A stretch of 64,000 nucleotides of DNA from Isoetes taiwanensis (taxonomy: Eukaryota > Streptophyta > Lycopodiopsida > Isoetales > Isoetaceae): positions 1-64,000 of the forward strand of contig JAJEKV010000910.1 in assembly GCA_021234155.1 (NCBI GenBank), given 5' to 3'. The notes beneath the pieces were generated by a model. The model did not search any database and had not been told where the DNA came from. It saw only the letters and a list, made by a program, of their open reading frames with translations. Positions 1-11,780 of this stretch are shown here, one piece after another (position 1 is the stretch's first letter; every line of letters begins with the position of its first letter). Both the position numbers and the translations under genes were made by a program.

Positions 1-163
1 GTAACAATGTCGAAAGTACTGGTGTGCCACTAATGGGGGCTATGCATAAACTCTAGAATATTGCGCTAGTGGAAGAGTGCGCAGAATCAATGACAAACTC
101 TAAATATTAATCGAATGGGACGATGTGATAGGACTATAAAAATAATATGAACAAACTCCTACA

Positions 164-240
164 CGGATGATAGATTCAACCTATGCGAGCAAAGCCTACA
201 TGATTTCTAGGTCATGCCCAATAACCACTCGCACATCCAT
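164..240 (-). pseudogene. tRNA-Ser(AGA) copy 1, imperfect
   Basis: The AGA anticodon loop is present, but the anticodon stem has one extra base, the T loop lacks a base and the acceptor 3' strand is short. As written it would not fold properly. The damage sits at CG/CNG positions and may be sequencing error. Confidence 0.65.
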
Positions 241-501
241 CGCCAAAGATGTGGAATACCTACCCGATACTTCTTAGATCATTGAGATATTTTAGGAGGA
301 TAGGATTTGGCTAGTCATTTATTCTCTCTCATTTTGTTTGATGGTTGGAAGAGCAAGATTAGCTTCATCTCATTTCACTACCTATGGTGCAATCGATTGC
401 TCTCGCTTATCCTTATGTCATTATCAACATGGTTTAATGCATTAAATCTTCTTTTGGCTCTTTGGCGCCAAGAACAAAATTAGAAGAGTTGAACCATGTG
501 A

Positions 502-573
502 TGCATTGCCTAAGAATCTAACTGGTCCAGCACTAAGCGCGGGGTACTATTCTACCACTAGACCACCAAATGC
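502..573 (-). pseudogene. tRNA-Gly copy 1, anticodon arm unreadable
   Basis: The 5' acceptor and D arm (ctaccactagaccacc on plus) are kept. The stretch that should hold the GCC anticodon reads cagcactaagcgcggg, with no GCC loop. The T arm is also altered. Confidence 0.6.
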
Positions 574-990
574 ACAAGTAATACAAATGAATACCTCTTA
601 ATTAACAAGCACATACAACAACAAACTCAATTAAATGCATCTCATAATCCAGCTCGCGAAAAAAAAAATCGTGGTACAATAAGGTGTAGGAATGGTTGTT
701 CTTCTAATAAGTCCAAACAAAATGATTATGCCAAGGCATAAAGTTTACAAGATTTGCTCAATCACCGTGTTTTTCCATGCTTGAACTTGATATCATAAAA
801 AATTGAAAGAATTAACATGTGAATGAGTAACAATGTCGAAAGCATTGGTGTGCCACTAATGGGGGCTATGCATAAACTCTAGAATATTGGCCAAGGAAGA
901 GTGCGTAGGGAATCTGAATGACAAACTCTAAATATTAATCGAATGGACGATGTGATAGGGACTATAAAATAATATGAAAAAGCTCCTACA

Positions 991-1071
991 CGCGGATGAT
1001 AGGATTCGAACCTATGCAGCAAAGCCCACATGATTTCTAGTCATGCCCAATAACCACTTCCGCACATCCAC
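991..1071 (-). tRNA. tRNA-Ser(AGA) copy 2, near intact
   Basis: Full T loop (TTCGAAT), AGA loop and D arm are present. One acceptor mismatch and a variable arm one base short are the only faults. Confidence 0.75.
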
Positions 1072-1330
1072 GCCAAAGATGTGGAATACTTCCGATTCTT
1101 CTTAGATCATTGAAATATTTAGGAGGATAGGATTTGGCTAGTCATTTGTTCTCTCTCTCATTGTGATGTTTGATGGTTGGAAGAGCAAGATTAGCTTTCG
1201 ATCTCATTTTCACCCTATGGTGCAATCGATTGCTCGCTTATCCTTATGTCATTATCAACATGGTTTAATGCATTAAATCTTCTTTTTGGCTCTTGGCCAA
1301 GAACAAAAATTAGAAGAGTTGAACCACAGA

Positions 1331-1426
1331 TGCATTGGCCAAAGAATCGAACTCGGGTCCAATGATATGTGAATTTTTATTGAGGCATCGCAAGGTGGTA
1401 CTATTCTACCACTAGACCACCAATGC
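1331..1426 (-). pseudogene. tRNA-Gly copy 2 with internal insertion
   Basis: This copy is 96 nt long instead of 71. About 25 extra AT-rich bases replace the anticodon stem-loop (1360-1390), while the T arm, D arm and acceptor remain. Confidence 0.65.
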
Positions 1427-1839
1427 ACAAGTAATACAAATGAATACCTTCTTAATTAACAAGCACATACAACCAACCTAATCAAATGCATCTCATAATC
1501 CAGCTTCTCAAAAAAAATATCGCGGGTCGCATAATAAGGTGTAGGAATGGTTGTTCTTCTAATAAGTCCAAACAAATGATTATGCCAAGGCATAAAGCGA
1601 CAAGATTTGCTCAATCACCGCGGTTTTTCCATGCTTGAACTTGATATCATAAAAATTGAAAGAATTAACATGTGAATGAGTAACAATGTTGAGCATTGTG
1701 TGCCACTAAGGGGGCTATGCATAAACTCTAGAATATTGCCAAGGGAAGAGCGCGAGGGGAATCTCAATGACAAACTCTAAATATTAATCTAATGGACGAT
1801 GTGATAGGGACTATAAAATAATATGAACAAGCTCCTACA

Positions 1840-1919
1840 CGTGGATGATAGGATTCAACCTATGCGCAGCAAAGCCCACATGATTTCTAGTCATGCCCAA
1901 TAACCACTCGCACATCCAC
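1840..1919 (-). tRNA. tRNA-Ser(AGA) copy 3, T loop one base short
   Basis: Acceptor, D arm and AGA anticodon arm are kept. The T loop reads attcaacc on plus, so the CG of the B box is reduced. Function as written is doubtful. Confidence 0.65.
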
Positions 1920-2176
1920 CCAAAGATGTGGAATACTTCCCGATACTTCTTAGATCATTGAAATATTTAGGAGGATAGGATTTGGCTAGTCATTTATTTT
2001 CTCTCATTGTGATGTTTGATGGTTGGAAGAGCAAGATTAGCTTCGATCTCATTTTTCACCCTATGGTGCAATCCATTGCTCGCTTATCCTTATGTCATTA
2101 TCAACATGGTTTAATGCATTAAATCTTCTTTTTGGCTCTTGCGCCAAGAACAAAATTAGAAGAGTTGAACCACGGA

Positions 2177-2246
2177 TGCATTGGCCGAGAATCGAACTCT
2201 GTCCGGCATGCGGCAGGGTACTATTCTACCACTAGACCACCAATGC
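2177..2246 (-). tRNA. tRNA-Gly(GCC) copy 3, imperfect
   Basis: TGCC is readable in the anticodon loop and the T loop has TTCGATT. The anticodon 3' stem is altered, so pairing is incomplete. Confidence 0.65.
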
Positions 2247-2667
2247 ACAAGTAATACAAATGAATACCTTCTTAATTAACAAGCACATACAACCAACTCA
2301 ATCAAATGCATCTCATAATCCAGTTCAAAAAAAATATCGCGGGTCGCATAATAAGGTGTAGGAATGGTTGTTCTTCTAATAAGTCCAAACAAATGATTAT
2401 GCCAAGGCATAAAGCGCACAAGATTTGCTCAATCACCGTGAGTTTTTCCATGCTTGAACTTGATATCATAAAAAAATTGAAAGAATTAACATGTGAATGA
2501 GTAACAATGTCGAGCATTGGTGTGTGCCACTAATGGGGGCTATGCATAAACTCTAGAATATTAAGGCCAAAGGGAAGAGTGCGTAGGGAACTGAATGACA
2601 AACTCTAAATATTAATCGAATGGACGATGTGATAGGGACTATAAAATAATATGAACAAGCTCCTACA

Positions 2668-2747
2668 CGCGGATGATAGGATTCAAACCTATGCAGCAAA
2701 GCCCACATGATTTCTAGTCATGCCCAATAACCACTCCGCACATCCAC
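2668..2747 (-). tRNA. tRNA-Ser(AGA) copy 4, imperfect
   Basis: AGA loop and D arm are intact. The T loop has A in place of the G of the CG, the variable arm is short, and there is one acceptor mismatch. Confidence 0.65.
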
Positions 2748-3005
2748 GCCAAAGATGTGGAATACTTTCCATTCCTTTCTTAGATCATTGAGATATTTAG
2801 AGGATAGGATTTGGCTAGTCATTTATTCTCTCTCATTCTCGATGTTTGATGGTTGGAAGAGCAAGATTAGCTTCGATCTCATTTCACCCTATGGTGCAAT
2901 CGATTGCTCGCTTATCCTTATGTCATTATCAACATGGTTTAATGCATTAAATCTTCTTTTTGCTCTTGGCGCCAAGAACAAAATTAGAAGAGTTGAACCA
3001 CGTGA

Positions 3006-3079
3006 TGCATTGGCCGAGAATCGAACTCTGGTCCCAGACATGGCGGCAAGGTACTATTCTACCACTAGACCACCAATGC
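3006..3079 (-). tRNA. tRNA-Gly copy 4, imperfect anticodon arm
   Basis: 74 nt. T arm, D arm and acceptor are kept. The anticodon region reads catggcggcaagg on plus, so GCC is present but the stem is displaced. Confidence 0.6.
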
Positions 3080-3494
3080 ACAAATAATACAAATGAATAC
3101 CTTCTTAATTAACAAGCACATACAACCAACTCAATCAAATGCATCTCATAATCCAGCCAAAAAAAATATCTTGGTCGCATAATAAGGTGCGGGAATGGTT
3201 GTTCTTCTAATAAGTCCAAACAAATGATTATGCCAAGGCATAAAAGTTTACAAGATTTGCTCAATCACCGTGGTTTTTCCATGCTTGAACTTGATATCAT
3301 AAAAAATTGAAAGAATTAACATGTGAATGAGTAACAATGTGAGCATTGGTGTGCCACTAATGGGGGCTATGCATAAACTCTAGAATATTGGCGCCCAATT
3401 GGAAGAGTGCGAGGGTGGGGAATGACAAACTCTAAATATTAATCGAATGGACGATGTGATAGGGACTATAAAATAATATGAACAAGCTCCTACA

Positions 3495-3575
3495 CGTGGA
3501 TGATAGGATTCAACCTATGCAGCAAAGCCCATACATGATTTCTAGTCATGCCCAATAACCACTCGGCACATCCAT
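3495..3575 (-). tRNA. tRNA-Ser(AGA) copy 5, imperfect
   Basis: AGA arm is kept. The T loop is one base short, and the variable arm carries an insertion before catgatttc. Confidence 0.6.
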
Positions 3576-3836
3576 CCAAAGATGTGGAATACTTCCGATT
3601 CTTCTTAGATCATTGAGATATTTAGAGGATAGGATTTGGCTAGTCATTTATTCTCTCTCATTGTCGATGTTTGATGGTTGGAAGAGCAAGATTAGCTTTC
3701 GATCTCATTTCTCACCCTATGGTGCAATCGATTGCTCAGCATTATCCTTATGTCATTATCAACATGGTTTAATGCATTAAATCTTCTTTTTGGCTCTTTG
3801 CACCAAGAACAAAATTAGAAGAGTTGAACCACAAGA

Positions 3837-3912
3837 TGCATTGGCCAATGGAGAATCTAATCCTCGGTCTGTACCGTGGCAGGGTACTATTCTACCACTA
3901 GACCACCAATGC
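3837..3912 (-). tRNA. tRNA-Gly(GCC) copy 5, T arm disturbed
   Basis: The anticodon arm reads exactly as in the best copies (stem GTACC/GGTAC, loop with GCC). The T arm carries extra bases and a lost CG. Confidence 0.65.
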
Positions 3913-4327
3913 ACAAATAATACAAATGAATACCTTCTTAATTAACAAGCACATACAACCAACTCAATCAAATGCATCTCATAATCCAGTTCTCAAAAAA
4001 ATATCGTGGTCGTACAATAAGGTGCAGGAATGGTTGTTCTTCTAATAAGTCCAAACAAATGATTATGCCAAGGCATAAAGCTACAAGATTTGCTCAATCA
4101 CCGTGTTTTTCCATGCTTGAACTTGATATCATAAAAAATTGAAAGAATTAACATGTGAATGAGTAACAATGTCGAGCATTGGTGTGCCACTAATGGGGGC
4201 TATGCATAAACCCTAGAATATTGCGTCAGTGGAAGAGTGCGTAGGGAATCTGAATGACAAACTCTAAGTATTAATCGAATTGACGTATGTGATAGGGACT
4301 ATAAAATAATATGAAAAAGCTCCTACA

Positions 4328-4409
4328 CGTGGATGATAGGATTCGAACCTATGCGAGCAAAGCCCACATGATTTCTAGTCATGCCCAATAACCACTCTGG
4401 CACATCCAC
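4328..4409 (-). tRNA. tRNA-Ser(AGA) copy 6, intact
   Basis: 82 nt type II tRNA read on minus. Acceptor GTGGATG/CATCCAC, anticodon stem CATGA/TCATG around loop CTAGAAA (anticodon AGA), a long variable arm, and T arm ATAGG/CCTAT around TTCGAAT. All stems pair. The discriminator is G. It decodes UCU (and UCC/UCA if A34 becomes inosine). Confidence 0.92.
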
Positions 4410-4640
4410 GACGACATCTGGAATACTTCCGATTCTTCTTAGATCATTGAGATATTTAGGAGGATAGGATTTGGCTAGTCATTTGTTCTCTCTCATTGTG
4501 ATGTTTGATGGTTGGAAGAGCAAGATTAGCTTCGATCTCATTTCTCACACTATGGTGCAATCGATTGCTCAGTTATCCTTATGTCATTATCAACATGGTT
4601 TAATGCATTAAATCTTCTTTTTGGCTCTTGCGCCAAGAAC

Positions 4641-4644
4641 AAAA
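4641..4644 (-). terminator. Pol III T-run after tRNA-Gly copy 6
   Basis: Four A on plus (four T on minus) start 22 nt beyond the tRNA 3' end. The same run recurs in the other units and is the first one met by a transcript of tRNA-Gly. Confidence 0.6.
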
Positions 4645-4666
4645 TTGGAAGAGTTGAACCACAGGA

Positions 4667-4737
4667 TGCATTGGCCGAGAATCGAACTCGGGTCTGTACC
4701 GTGGCAGGGTACTATTCTACCACTAGACCACCAATGC
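4667..4737 (-). tRNA. tRNA-Gly(GCC) copy 6, intact
   Basis: 71 nt. Acceptor GCATTGG/CCAATGC, D arm with box A (GTGGTCTAGTGG), anticodon stem GTACC/GGTAC around loop CTGCCAC (anticodon GCC), T arm CCGAG/CTCGG around TTCGATT. This is the best glycine copy in the window and the reference for the others. Confidence 0.93.
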
Positions 4738-5150
4738 ACAAGTAATACAAATGAATACCTTCTTAATTAACAAGCACATACAACAAACTCAATTAAATGC
4801 ATCTCATAATCCAGTTCGCAAAAAAATATCGTGGTCGTACAATAAGGTGTAGGAATGGTTGTTCTTCTAATAAGTCCAAACAAATGATTATGCCAAGGCA
4901 TAAAGCGACAAGATTTGCTCAATCACCGTGTTTTTCCATGCTTGAACTTGATATCATAAAAAATTGAAAGAATTAACATGTGAATGAGTAACAATGTCGA
5001 GCATTGGTGTGCCACTAATGGGGCTATGCATAAACTCTAGAATATTGCGCCAGTGGAAGAGTGCGTAGGGAATCTGAATGACAAACTCTAAATATTAATC
5101 GAATGGACGATGTGATAGGGACTATAAAATAATATGAACAAGCTCCTACA

Positions 5151-5230
5151 CGTGGATGATAGATTCAACCTATGCGAAGCAAAGCCCACATGATTTCTAG
5201 TCATGCCCAATAACCACTCCGCACATCCAC
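5151..5230 (-). tRNA. tRNA-Ser(AGA) copy 7, imperfect
   Basis: AGA arm and acceptor are intact. The T arm lost two bases (agattcaacc on plus). Confidence 0.65.
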
Positions 5231-5490
5231 GCCAAAGATGTGGAATACTTCCGATACTTCTTAGATCATTGAGATATTTAGGAGGATAGGATTTGGCTAG
5301 TCATTTATTCTCTCTCATTCCTGATGTTTGATGGTTGGAAGAGCAAGATTAGCTCGATCTCATTTTCACCCTATGGTGCAATCGATTGCTGCTTATCCCA
5401 TATGTCATTATCAACATGGTTTAATGCATTAAATCTTCTTTTTGGCTCTTTGCGCCAAGAACAAAATTGGAAGAGTTGAATTACAGGTGA

Positions 5491-5561
5491 TACATTGGTC
5501 TAGAATCGAACGGTCGTCCGCATTTTGGTAGGGTATTATTCTACCACTAGACCACCAATGC
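5491..5561 (-). pseudogene. tRNA-Gly copy 7, degraded
   Basis: Length is kept, but the acceptor has A for G, the anticodon region lacks GCC (cattttggtaggg on plus) and the T stem is broken. Confidence 0.6.
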
Positions 5562-5979
5562 ACAAGTAATACAAATGAATACCTTCTTAATTAACAAGCA
5601 CATACAACAAACTCAATCAAATGCATCTCATAATCCGTTCTCAAAAAAATATCTTGGTCGCATAAACAAGGTGTAGGAATGGTTGTTCTTCTAATAAGTC
5701 CAAACAAATGATTATGCCAAGGCATAAAGTTTACAAGATTTGCTCAATCACTTTGTTTTTCCATGCTTGAACTTGATATCATAAAAATTGAAAGAATTAA
5801 CATGTGAATGAGTAACAATGTTGAGCATTGCTGTGCCACTAATGGGGGCTATGCATAAACCCTAGAATATTAAGGGAAGGAAGAGGAAGAGTGCGAGGGA
5901 ATCTGAATGACAAACTCTAAATATTAATCGAATGGACGATGTGATAGGGACTATAAAATAATATGAACAAGCTCCTACA

Positions 5980-6064
5980 CGCGGATGATAGGATTCAAAC
6001 CTATGAAAGCAGCAAAGCCCACATGATTTCTAGTCATGCCCAATAACCACTCCCGCACATCCAT
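5980..6064 (-). tRNA. tRNA-Ser(AGA) copy 8, imperfect
   Basis: AGA loop is present. The variable arm has about four extra bases (gaaagcagc on plus), and the final acceptor base is changed. Confidence 0.6.
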
Positions 6065-6323
6065 CCAAAGATGTGGAATATTTCCGATTTCTTCTAGATC
6101 ATTGAGATATTTAGGAGGATAGGATTTGGCTAGTCATTTATTCTCTCATTCTGATGTTTGATGGTTGGAAGAGCAAGATCAAGCAACGATCTCATTTCTC
6201 ACCCTATGGTGCAATCGATTGCTCAGCTTATCCTTATGTCATTATAAAACATGGTTTAATGCATTAAATCTCTTTTTGGCTCTTGGCGCCAAGAACAAAA
6301 ATTAGAAGAGTTGAACCATCAGA

Positions 6324-6394
6324 TGCATTGGCCGAGAATCGAACTCGGTCCGTACTGGCATGGTGGTACTATTCTACCACTAGACCACCAATGC
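6324..6394 (-). pseudogene. tRNA-Gly copy 8, anticodon altered
   Basis: 71 nt with a good T arm and D arm, but the anticodon region reads gtactggcatggtgg on plus and the loop can no longer be aligned with GCC. Confidence 0.6.
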
Positions 6395-6813
6395 ACAAGT
6401 AATACAAATGAATACCTTCTTAATTAACAAGCACATACAACAAACTCAATCAAATGCATCTCATAATCCGCTTCCAAAAAATATCGGGTCGCATAATAAG
6501 GTGTAGGAATGGTTGTTCTTCTTAATAAGTCCAAACAAGTCCAAACAAATGATTATGCCAAGGCATAAAGCTTAATAAGATTTGCTCAATCACCGTGTTT
6601 TTCCATGCTTGAACTTGATATCATAAAAAATTGAAAGAATTAACATGTGAATGAGTAACAATGTCGAGCATTGGTGTGCCACTAATGGGGGCTATGCATA
6701 AACCTAGAATATTTCCTGGAAGAGAGCTATGAGGGAAATGAATGACAAACTCTAAATATTAATCAATGGACGATGTGATAGGGACTATAAAATAATATGA
6801 ACAAGCTCCTACA

Positions 6814-6891
6814 CTCGGATGATAGGATTCAACCTATGCAGCAAAGCCCACATGATTTCTAGTCATGCCCAATAACCACTCGCACATCCAC
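6814..6891 (-). tRNA. tRNA-Ser(AGA) copy 9, 78 nt
   Basis: Four bases short overall. The losses are in the T loop, variable arm and D arm. The AGA arm is intact. Confidence 0.6.
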
Positions 6892-7147
6892 AAAGATGTG
6901 GAATACTTCCCGGATCTTCTTAGATCATTGAGATATTTAGGAGGATAGGATTTGGCTAGTCATTTATTCTCTCTCATTGTGATGTTTGATGGTTGGAAGA
7001 GCAAGATTAGCTTCGATCTCATTTCTCACACTATGGTGCAATTTATTTTCTCTTTTATCCTTTATGTCATTATCAACATGGTTTAATGCATTAAATCTTC
7101 TTTTGGCTCTTGCGCCAAGAACAAAATTGGAAGAGTTGAACCACAGA

Positions 7148-7220
7148 TGCATTGGCCGAGAATCGAACTCGGTTAGGGCATCGTTAAGGTGGTACTATTC
7201 TACCACTAGACCACCAATGC
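7148..7220 (-). pseudogene. tRNA-Gly copy 9, anticodon lost
   Basis: T arm, D arm and acceptor are kept. The anticodon arm reads gggcatcgttaagg on plus, without GCC. Confidence 0.6.
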
Positions 7221-7642
7221 ACAAGTAATACGAAATGAATACCTTCTTAATTAACAAGCACATACAACCAACTCAATCAAATGCATCTCATAATCCAGTT
7301 CTCAAAAATATCTTGGTCGATTATCAATAAGGTGCAGGAATGGTTGTTCTTCTAATAAGTCCAAACAAAATGATTATGCCAAGGCATAAAGCATGACAAG
7401 ATTTGCTCAATCACCGGTTTTCCATGCTTGAAACTTGATATCATAAAAAATTGAAAGAATTAACATGTGAATGAGTAACAATGTCGAAAGCATTGGTGTG
7501 CCACCAATGGGGGCTATGCATAAACTCTAGAATATTGCGCCATGGTGGAAGAGTGCGCGGGGAATCCGAATGACAAACTCTAAATATTAATCGAATGGAC
7601 GATGTGATAGGGACTATAAAATAATATGAACAAGCTCCTACA

Positions 7643-7727
7643 CGTTGGATGATAGGATTCAAACCTATGCGCAGCAAAAAGCCCACATGATTTCTAGTCA
7701 TGCCTAATAACCACTCGGCACATCCAC
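7643..7727 (-). tRNA. tRNA-Ser(AGA) copy 10, imperfect
   Basis: 85 nt. One extra base in the acceptor strand and extra A bases in the variable arm. The AGA arm is intact. The D loop has one C to T change. Confidence 0.6.
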
Positions 7728-7995
7728 GCATAAAAGATATGGAATACTTCCGATACTTCTTAGATCATTGAGATATTTAGGAGGATAGGATTTGGCTAGT
7801 CATTTATTCTCTCTCATTCTGGATGTTTGATGGTTGGAAGAGCAAGATTAGCTTCGATCTCATTTCTCACCCTATGGTGCAATCGATTGCACGGGCTTAA
7901 AACTTTATGTCATTATCAACATGGTTTAATGCATTAAATCTTCTTTTTTGGCTCTTGGCGCCAAGAACAAAATTAGAAGAGTTGAACCACAATGA

Positions 7996-8068
7996 TGCAT
8001 TGGTCGGAGAATCGAACTCGGTCCAGACCGCATGGCAGGGTACTATTCTACCACTAGACCACCAATGC
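7996..8068 (-). tRNA. tRNA-Gly(GCC) copy 10, imperfect
   Basis: The anticodon loop still shows TGCCA and the D arm is intact. The 3' half of the anticodon stem is changed (gaccgcat on plus). Confidence 0.65.
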
Positions 8069-8482
8069 ACAAATAATACAAATGAATACCTTCTTAATTA
8101 ACAAGCACATACAACCAACTCAATCAAATGCATCTCATAATCCAGTCTCAAAAAAAAAAAATATCGTGGTCGCATAATAAGGTGCGTGAATGGTTGTTCT
8201 TCTAATAAGTCCAAACAAATGATTATGCCAAGGCATAAAGCGACAAGATTTGCTCAATCACCGTTTTTCCATGCTTGAACTTGATATCATAAAAATTGAA
8301 AGAATTAACATGTGAATGAGTAACAATGTTGAGCATTGGTGTGCCACTAATGGGGGCTATGCATAAACCCTAGAATATTGCGGTGCTGGAAGAGTGCATG
8401 AGGGAAATGAATGACAAACTCTAAGTATTAATCGAATGGACGATGTGATAGGGACTATAAAATAATATGAACAAGCTCCTAT

Positions 8483-8564
8483 CGCGGATGATAGGATTCA
8501 AACCTATGCGAGTTTAAGCCCACATGATTTCTAGTCATGCCCAATAACCACTCGACACATCCAC
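8483..8564 (-). tRNA. tRNA-Ser(AGA) copy 11, imperfect
   Basis: AGA arm is intact. The variable arm reads gagtttaagcc on plus instead of gagcaaagcc, and the D arm has cgacac for ctggcac. Confidence 0.6.
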
Positions 8565-8819
8565 GACCAAAGATGTGGAATACTTCGATTCTTCTTAGAT
8601 CATTGAGATATTTAGGAGGATAGGATTTGGCTAGTCATTTATTCTCTCATTGTGATGTTTGATGGTTGGAAGAGCAAGATTAGCTTCGATCTCATTTCTC
8701 ACACTATGGTGCAATCGATTGCTCGCTTATCCTTATGTCATTATCAACATGGTTTAATGCATTAAATCTTCTTTTGGTTTTGCGCCAAGAACAAAATTGG
8801 AAGAGTTGAACCACTGTGA

Positions 8820-8888
8820 TGCATTGGCCGAGAATCGAACTCGGTCTGCATGTAAGGTGGTACTATTCTACCACTAGACCACCAATGC
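8820..8888 (-). pseudogene. tRNA-Gly copy 11, anticodon lost
   Basis: 69 nt. The anticodon region reads gcatgtaaggtgg on plus. The T arm and D arm are intact. Confidence 0.6.
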
Positions 8889-9302
8889 ACAAGTAATACA
8901 AATGAATACCTTCTTAATTAACAAGCACATACAACCAACTCAATCAAATGCATCTCATAATCCCAGTTCTCAAAAAATATCTTGGTCGCACAATAAGGTG
9001 CGGGAATGGTTGTTCTTCTAATAAGTCCAAACAAACGATTATGCCAAGGCATAAAGCGACAAGATTTGCTCAATCACCGTGTTTTTCCATGCTTGAACTT
9101 GATATCATAAAAAATTGAAAGAATTAACATGTGAATGAGTAACAATGTCGAGCATTGGTGTGCCACTAATGGGGCTATGCATAAACTCTAGAATATTGCG
9201 CCAAAGGGAAGAGTGCGGGGAATCTGAATGACAAACTCTAAATATTAATCGAATGGACGTGATGTGATAGGGACTATAAAATAATATGAACAAGCTCCTA
9301 CA

Positions 9303-9381
9303 CGTGGATGATAGGATTTGAACCTATGCAGCAAAGCCCACATGATTTCTAGTCATGCCCAATAACCACTCGCACATCCAC
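9303..9381 (-). tRNA. tRNA-Ser(AGA) copy 12, near intact
   Basis: 79 nt. The T loop reads TTCAAAT, which still contains the TTC core. The variable arm and D arm are each short by one or two bases. The AGA arm is intact. Confidence 0.7.
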
Positions 9382-9636
9382 GCCAAAGATGTGGAATACT
9401 TCCGATACTTCTTAGATCATTGAGATATTTAGGAGGATAGGATTTGGCTAGTCATTTATTCTCTCTCATTTGATGTTTGATGGTTGGAAGAGCAAGATTA
9501 GCTTCGATCTCATTTCTCACCCTATGGTGCAATCGATTGCTCGCTTATCCTTATGTCATTATCAACATGGTTTAATGCATTAAATCTTCTTTTGGCTCTT
9601 GCGCCAAGAACAAAATTGGAAGAGTTGAACCACGGA

Positions 9637-9710
9637 TGCATTGGCCGAGAATCTAACTCGGTAAGCACTGATGGCAGGGTGGTACTATTCTACCACTAGA
9701 CCACCAATGC
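9637..9710 (-). tRNA. tRNA-Gly(GCC) copy 12, imperfect
   Basis: GCC is readable (gatggcaggg on plus) but the opposite stem strand is changed and the T loop lost its CG. Confidence 0.6.
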
Positions 9711-10133
9711 ACAAGTAATACAAATGAATACCTTCTTAATTAACAAGCACATACAACCAACTCAATCAAATGCATCTCATAATCCAAAGGGAAAAAAAAA
9801 AAATATCTTGGTCGCATAATAAGGTGTGGGAATGGTTGTTCTTCTAATAAGTCCAAACAAACGATTATGCCAAGGCATAAAGTTTACAAGATTTGCTCAA
9901 TCACCGCGGTTTTTCCATGCTTGAACTTGATATCATAAAAATTGAAAGAATTAACATGTGAATGAGTAACAATGTCGAAAGCATTGGTGTGCCACTAATG
10001 GGGCTATGCATAAACTCTAGAATATTGCGCGGAAAGTGGAAGAGTGTGTGGGGGAAATGAATGACAAACTCTAAATATTAATCGAATGGACGATGTGATA
10101 GGGACTATAAAATAATATGAACAAGCTCCTACA

Positions 10134-10213
10134 CGCGGATGATAGGATTCGAACCTATGCGAGCAAAGCCCACATGATTTCTAGTCATGCCCAATAACCA
10201 CTCGCACATCCAC
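10134..10213 (-). tRNA. tRNA-Ser(AGA) copy 13, near intact
   Basis: 80 nt. T arm, variable arm and AGA arm match the intact copies. Only the D arm (ctcgcac on plus) is two bases short, with one acceptor mismatch. Confidence 0.75.
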
Positions 10214-10471
10214 GCCAAAGATGTGGAATACTTTCCGATACTTCTTAGATCATTGAGATATTTAGGAGGATAGGATTTGGCTAGTCATTTATTCTCTCAT
10301 TGTGATGTTTGATGGTTGGAAGAGCAAGATTAGCTTCGATCTCATTTCTCACCCTATGGTGCAATCGATTGCTTAGTTATCCTTATGTCATTATCAACAT
10401 GGTTTAATGCATTAAATCTTCTTTTTGGCTCTGGCGCCAAGAACAAAATTAGAAGAGTTGAACCAATAAGA

Positions 10472-10537
10472 TGCATTGGCCGAGAATCTAACTCGGTCCA
10501 CCGGGCAGGTACTATTCTACCACTAGACCACCAATGC
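10472..10537 (-). pseudogene. tRNA-Gly copy 13, 66 nt
   Basis: About five bases are missing in the anticodon arm (tccaccgggcaggtac on plus). The T loop CG is also changed. Confidence 0.6.
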
Positions 10538-10949
10538 ACAAGTAATACAAATGAATACCTTCTTAATTAACAAGCACATACAACAAACTCAATTAAATGC
10601 ATCTCATAATCCCAAGAAAAAAAATATCGCGGGTCGCATAATAAGGTGTAGGAATGGTTGTTCTTCTAATAAGTCCAAACAAATGATTATGCCAAGGCAT
10701 AAAGTTTAACAAGATTTGCTCAATCACCGCGGTTTTTCCATGCTTGAACTTGATATCATAAAAAATTGAAAGAATTAACATGTGAATGAGTAACAATGTC
10801 GAAAGCATTGGTGTGCCACTAATGGAGGCTATGCATAAACCCTCTAGAATATGGCTGGAAGAGTGCGAGGGAATCAATGACAAACTCTAAATATTAATCG
10901 AATGGACGATGTGATAGGGACTATAAAATAATATGAACAAGCTCCTACA

Positions 10950-11029
10950 CACGGATGATAGGATTCAAACCTATGCGAGCAAAGCCCACATGATTTCTAG
11001 TCATGCCCAATAACCACTCGCACATCCAC
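10950..11029 (-). tRNA. tRNA-Ser(AGA) copy 14, imperfect
   Basis: AGA arm and variable arm are intact. The acceptor has one mismatch, the T loop has A for G and the D arm is two bases short. Confidence 0.65.
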
Positions 11030-11288
11030 GCCAAAGATATGGAATACTTTCCGATACTTCTTAGATCATTGAGATATTTAGGAGGATAGGATTTGGCTAG
11101 TCATTTATTCTCTCATTGTGATGTTTGATGGTTGGAAGAGCAAGATTAGCTTTCGATCTCATTTCTCACACTATGGTGCAATCGATTGCTCGCTTATCCT
11201 TATGTCATTATCAACATGGTTTAATGCATTAAATCTTCTTTTTGGCTCTTGGCGCCAAGAACAAAATTGGAAGAGTTGAACCACGTGA

Positions 11289-11360
11289 TGCATTGGCCGA
11301 GAATCGAACTCGGTCTCCAGACCGAAAGGTGGTACTATTCTACCACTAGACCACCAATGC
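11289..11360 (-). pseudogene. tRNA-Gly copy 14, anticodon lost
   Basis: T arm, D arm and acceptor are intact. The anticodon region reads ccagaccgaaagg on plus with no GCC. Confidence 0.6.
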
Positions 11361-11780
11361 ACAAGTAATACAAATGAATACCTTCTTAATTAACAAGCAC
11401 ATACAACCAACTCAATCAAATGCATCTCATAATCCGGTTCTCAAAAAAATATCGCGGGTCGCACAATAAGGTGTAGGAATGGTTGTTCTTCTAATAAGTC
11501 CAAACAAATGATTATGCCAAGGCATAAAGCGACAAGATTTGCTCAATCACCGTGTTTTTCCATGCTTGAACTTGATATCATAAAAAATTGAAAGAATTAA
11601 CATGTGAATGAGTAACAATGTGGAGCATTGGTGTGCCACTAATGGGGGCTATGCATAAAACCCTAGAATATTAAGGGTGGAAGAGTGCTGTAGGGAAAAT
11701 GAATGACAAACTCTAAGTATTAATCGAATGGACGTATGTGATAGTAGGGACTATAAAATAATATGAACAAGCTCCCTACA

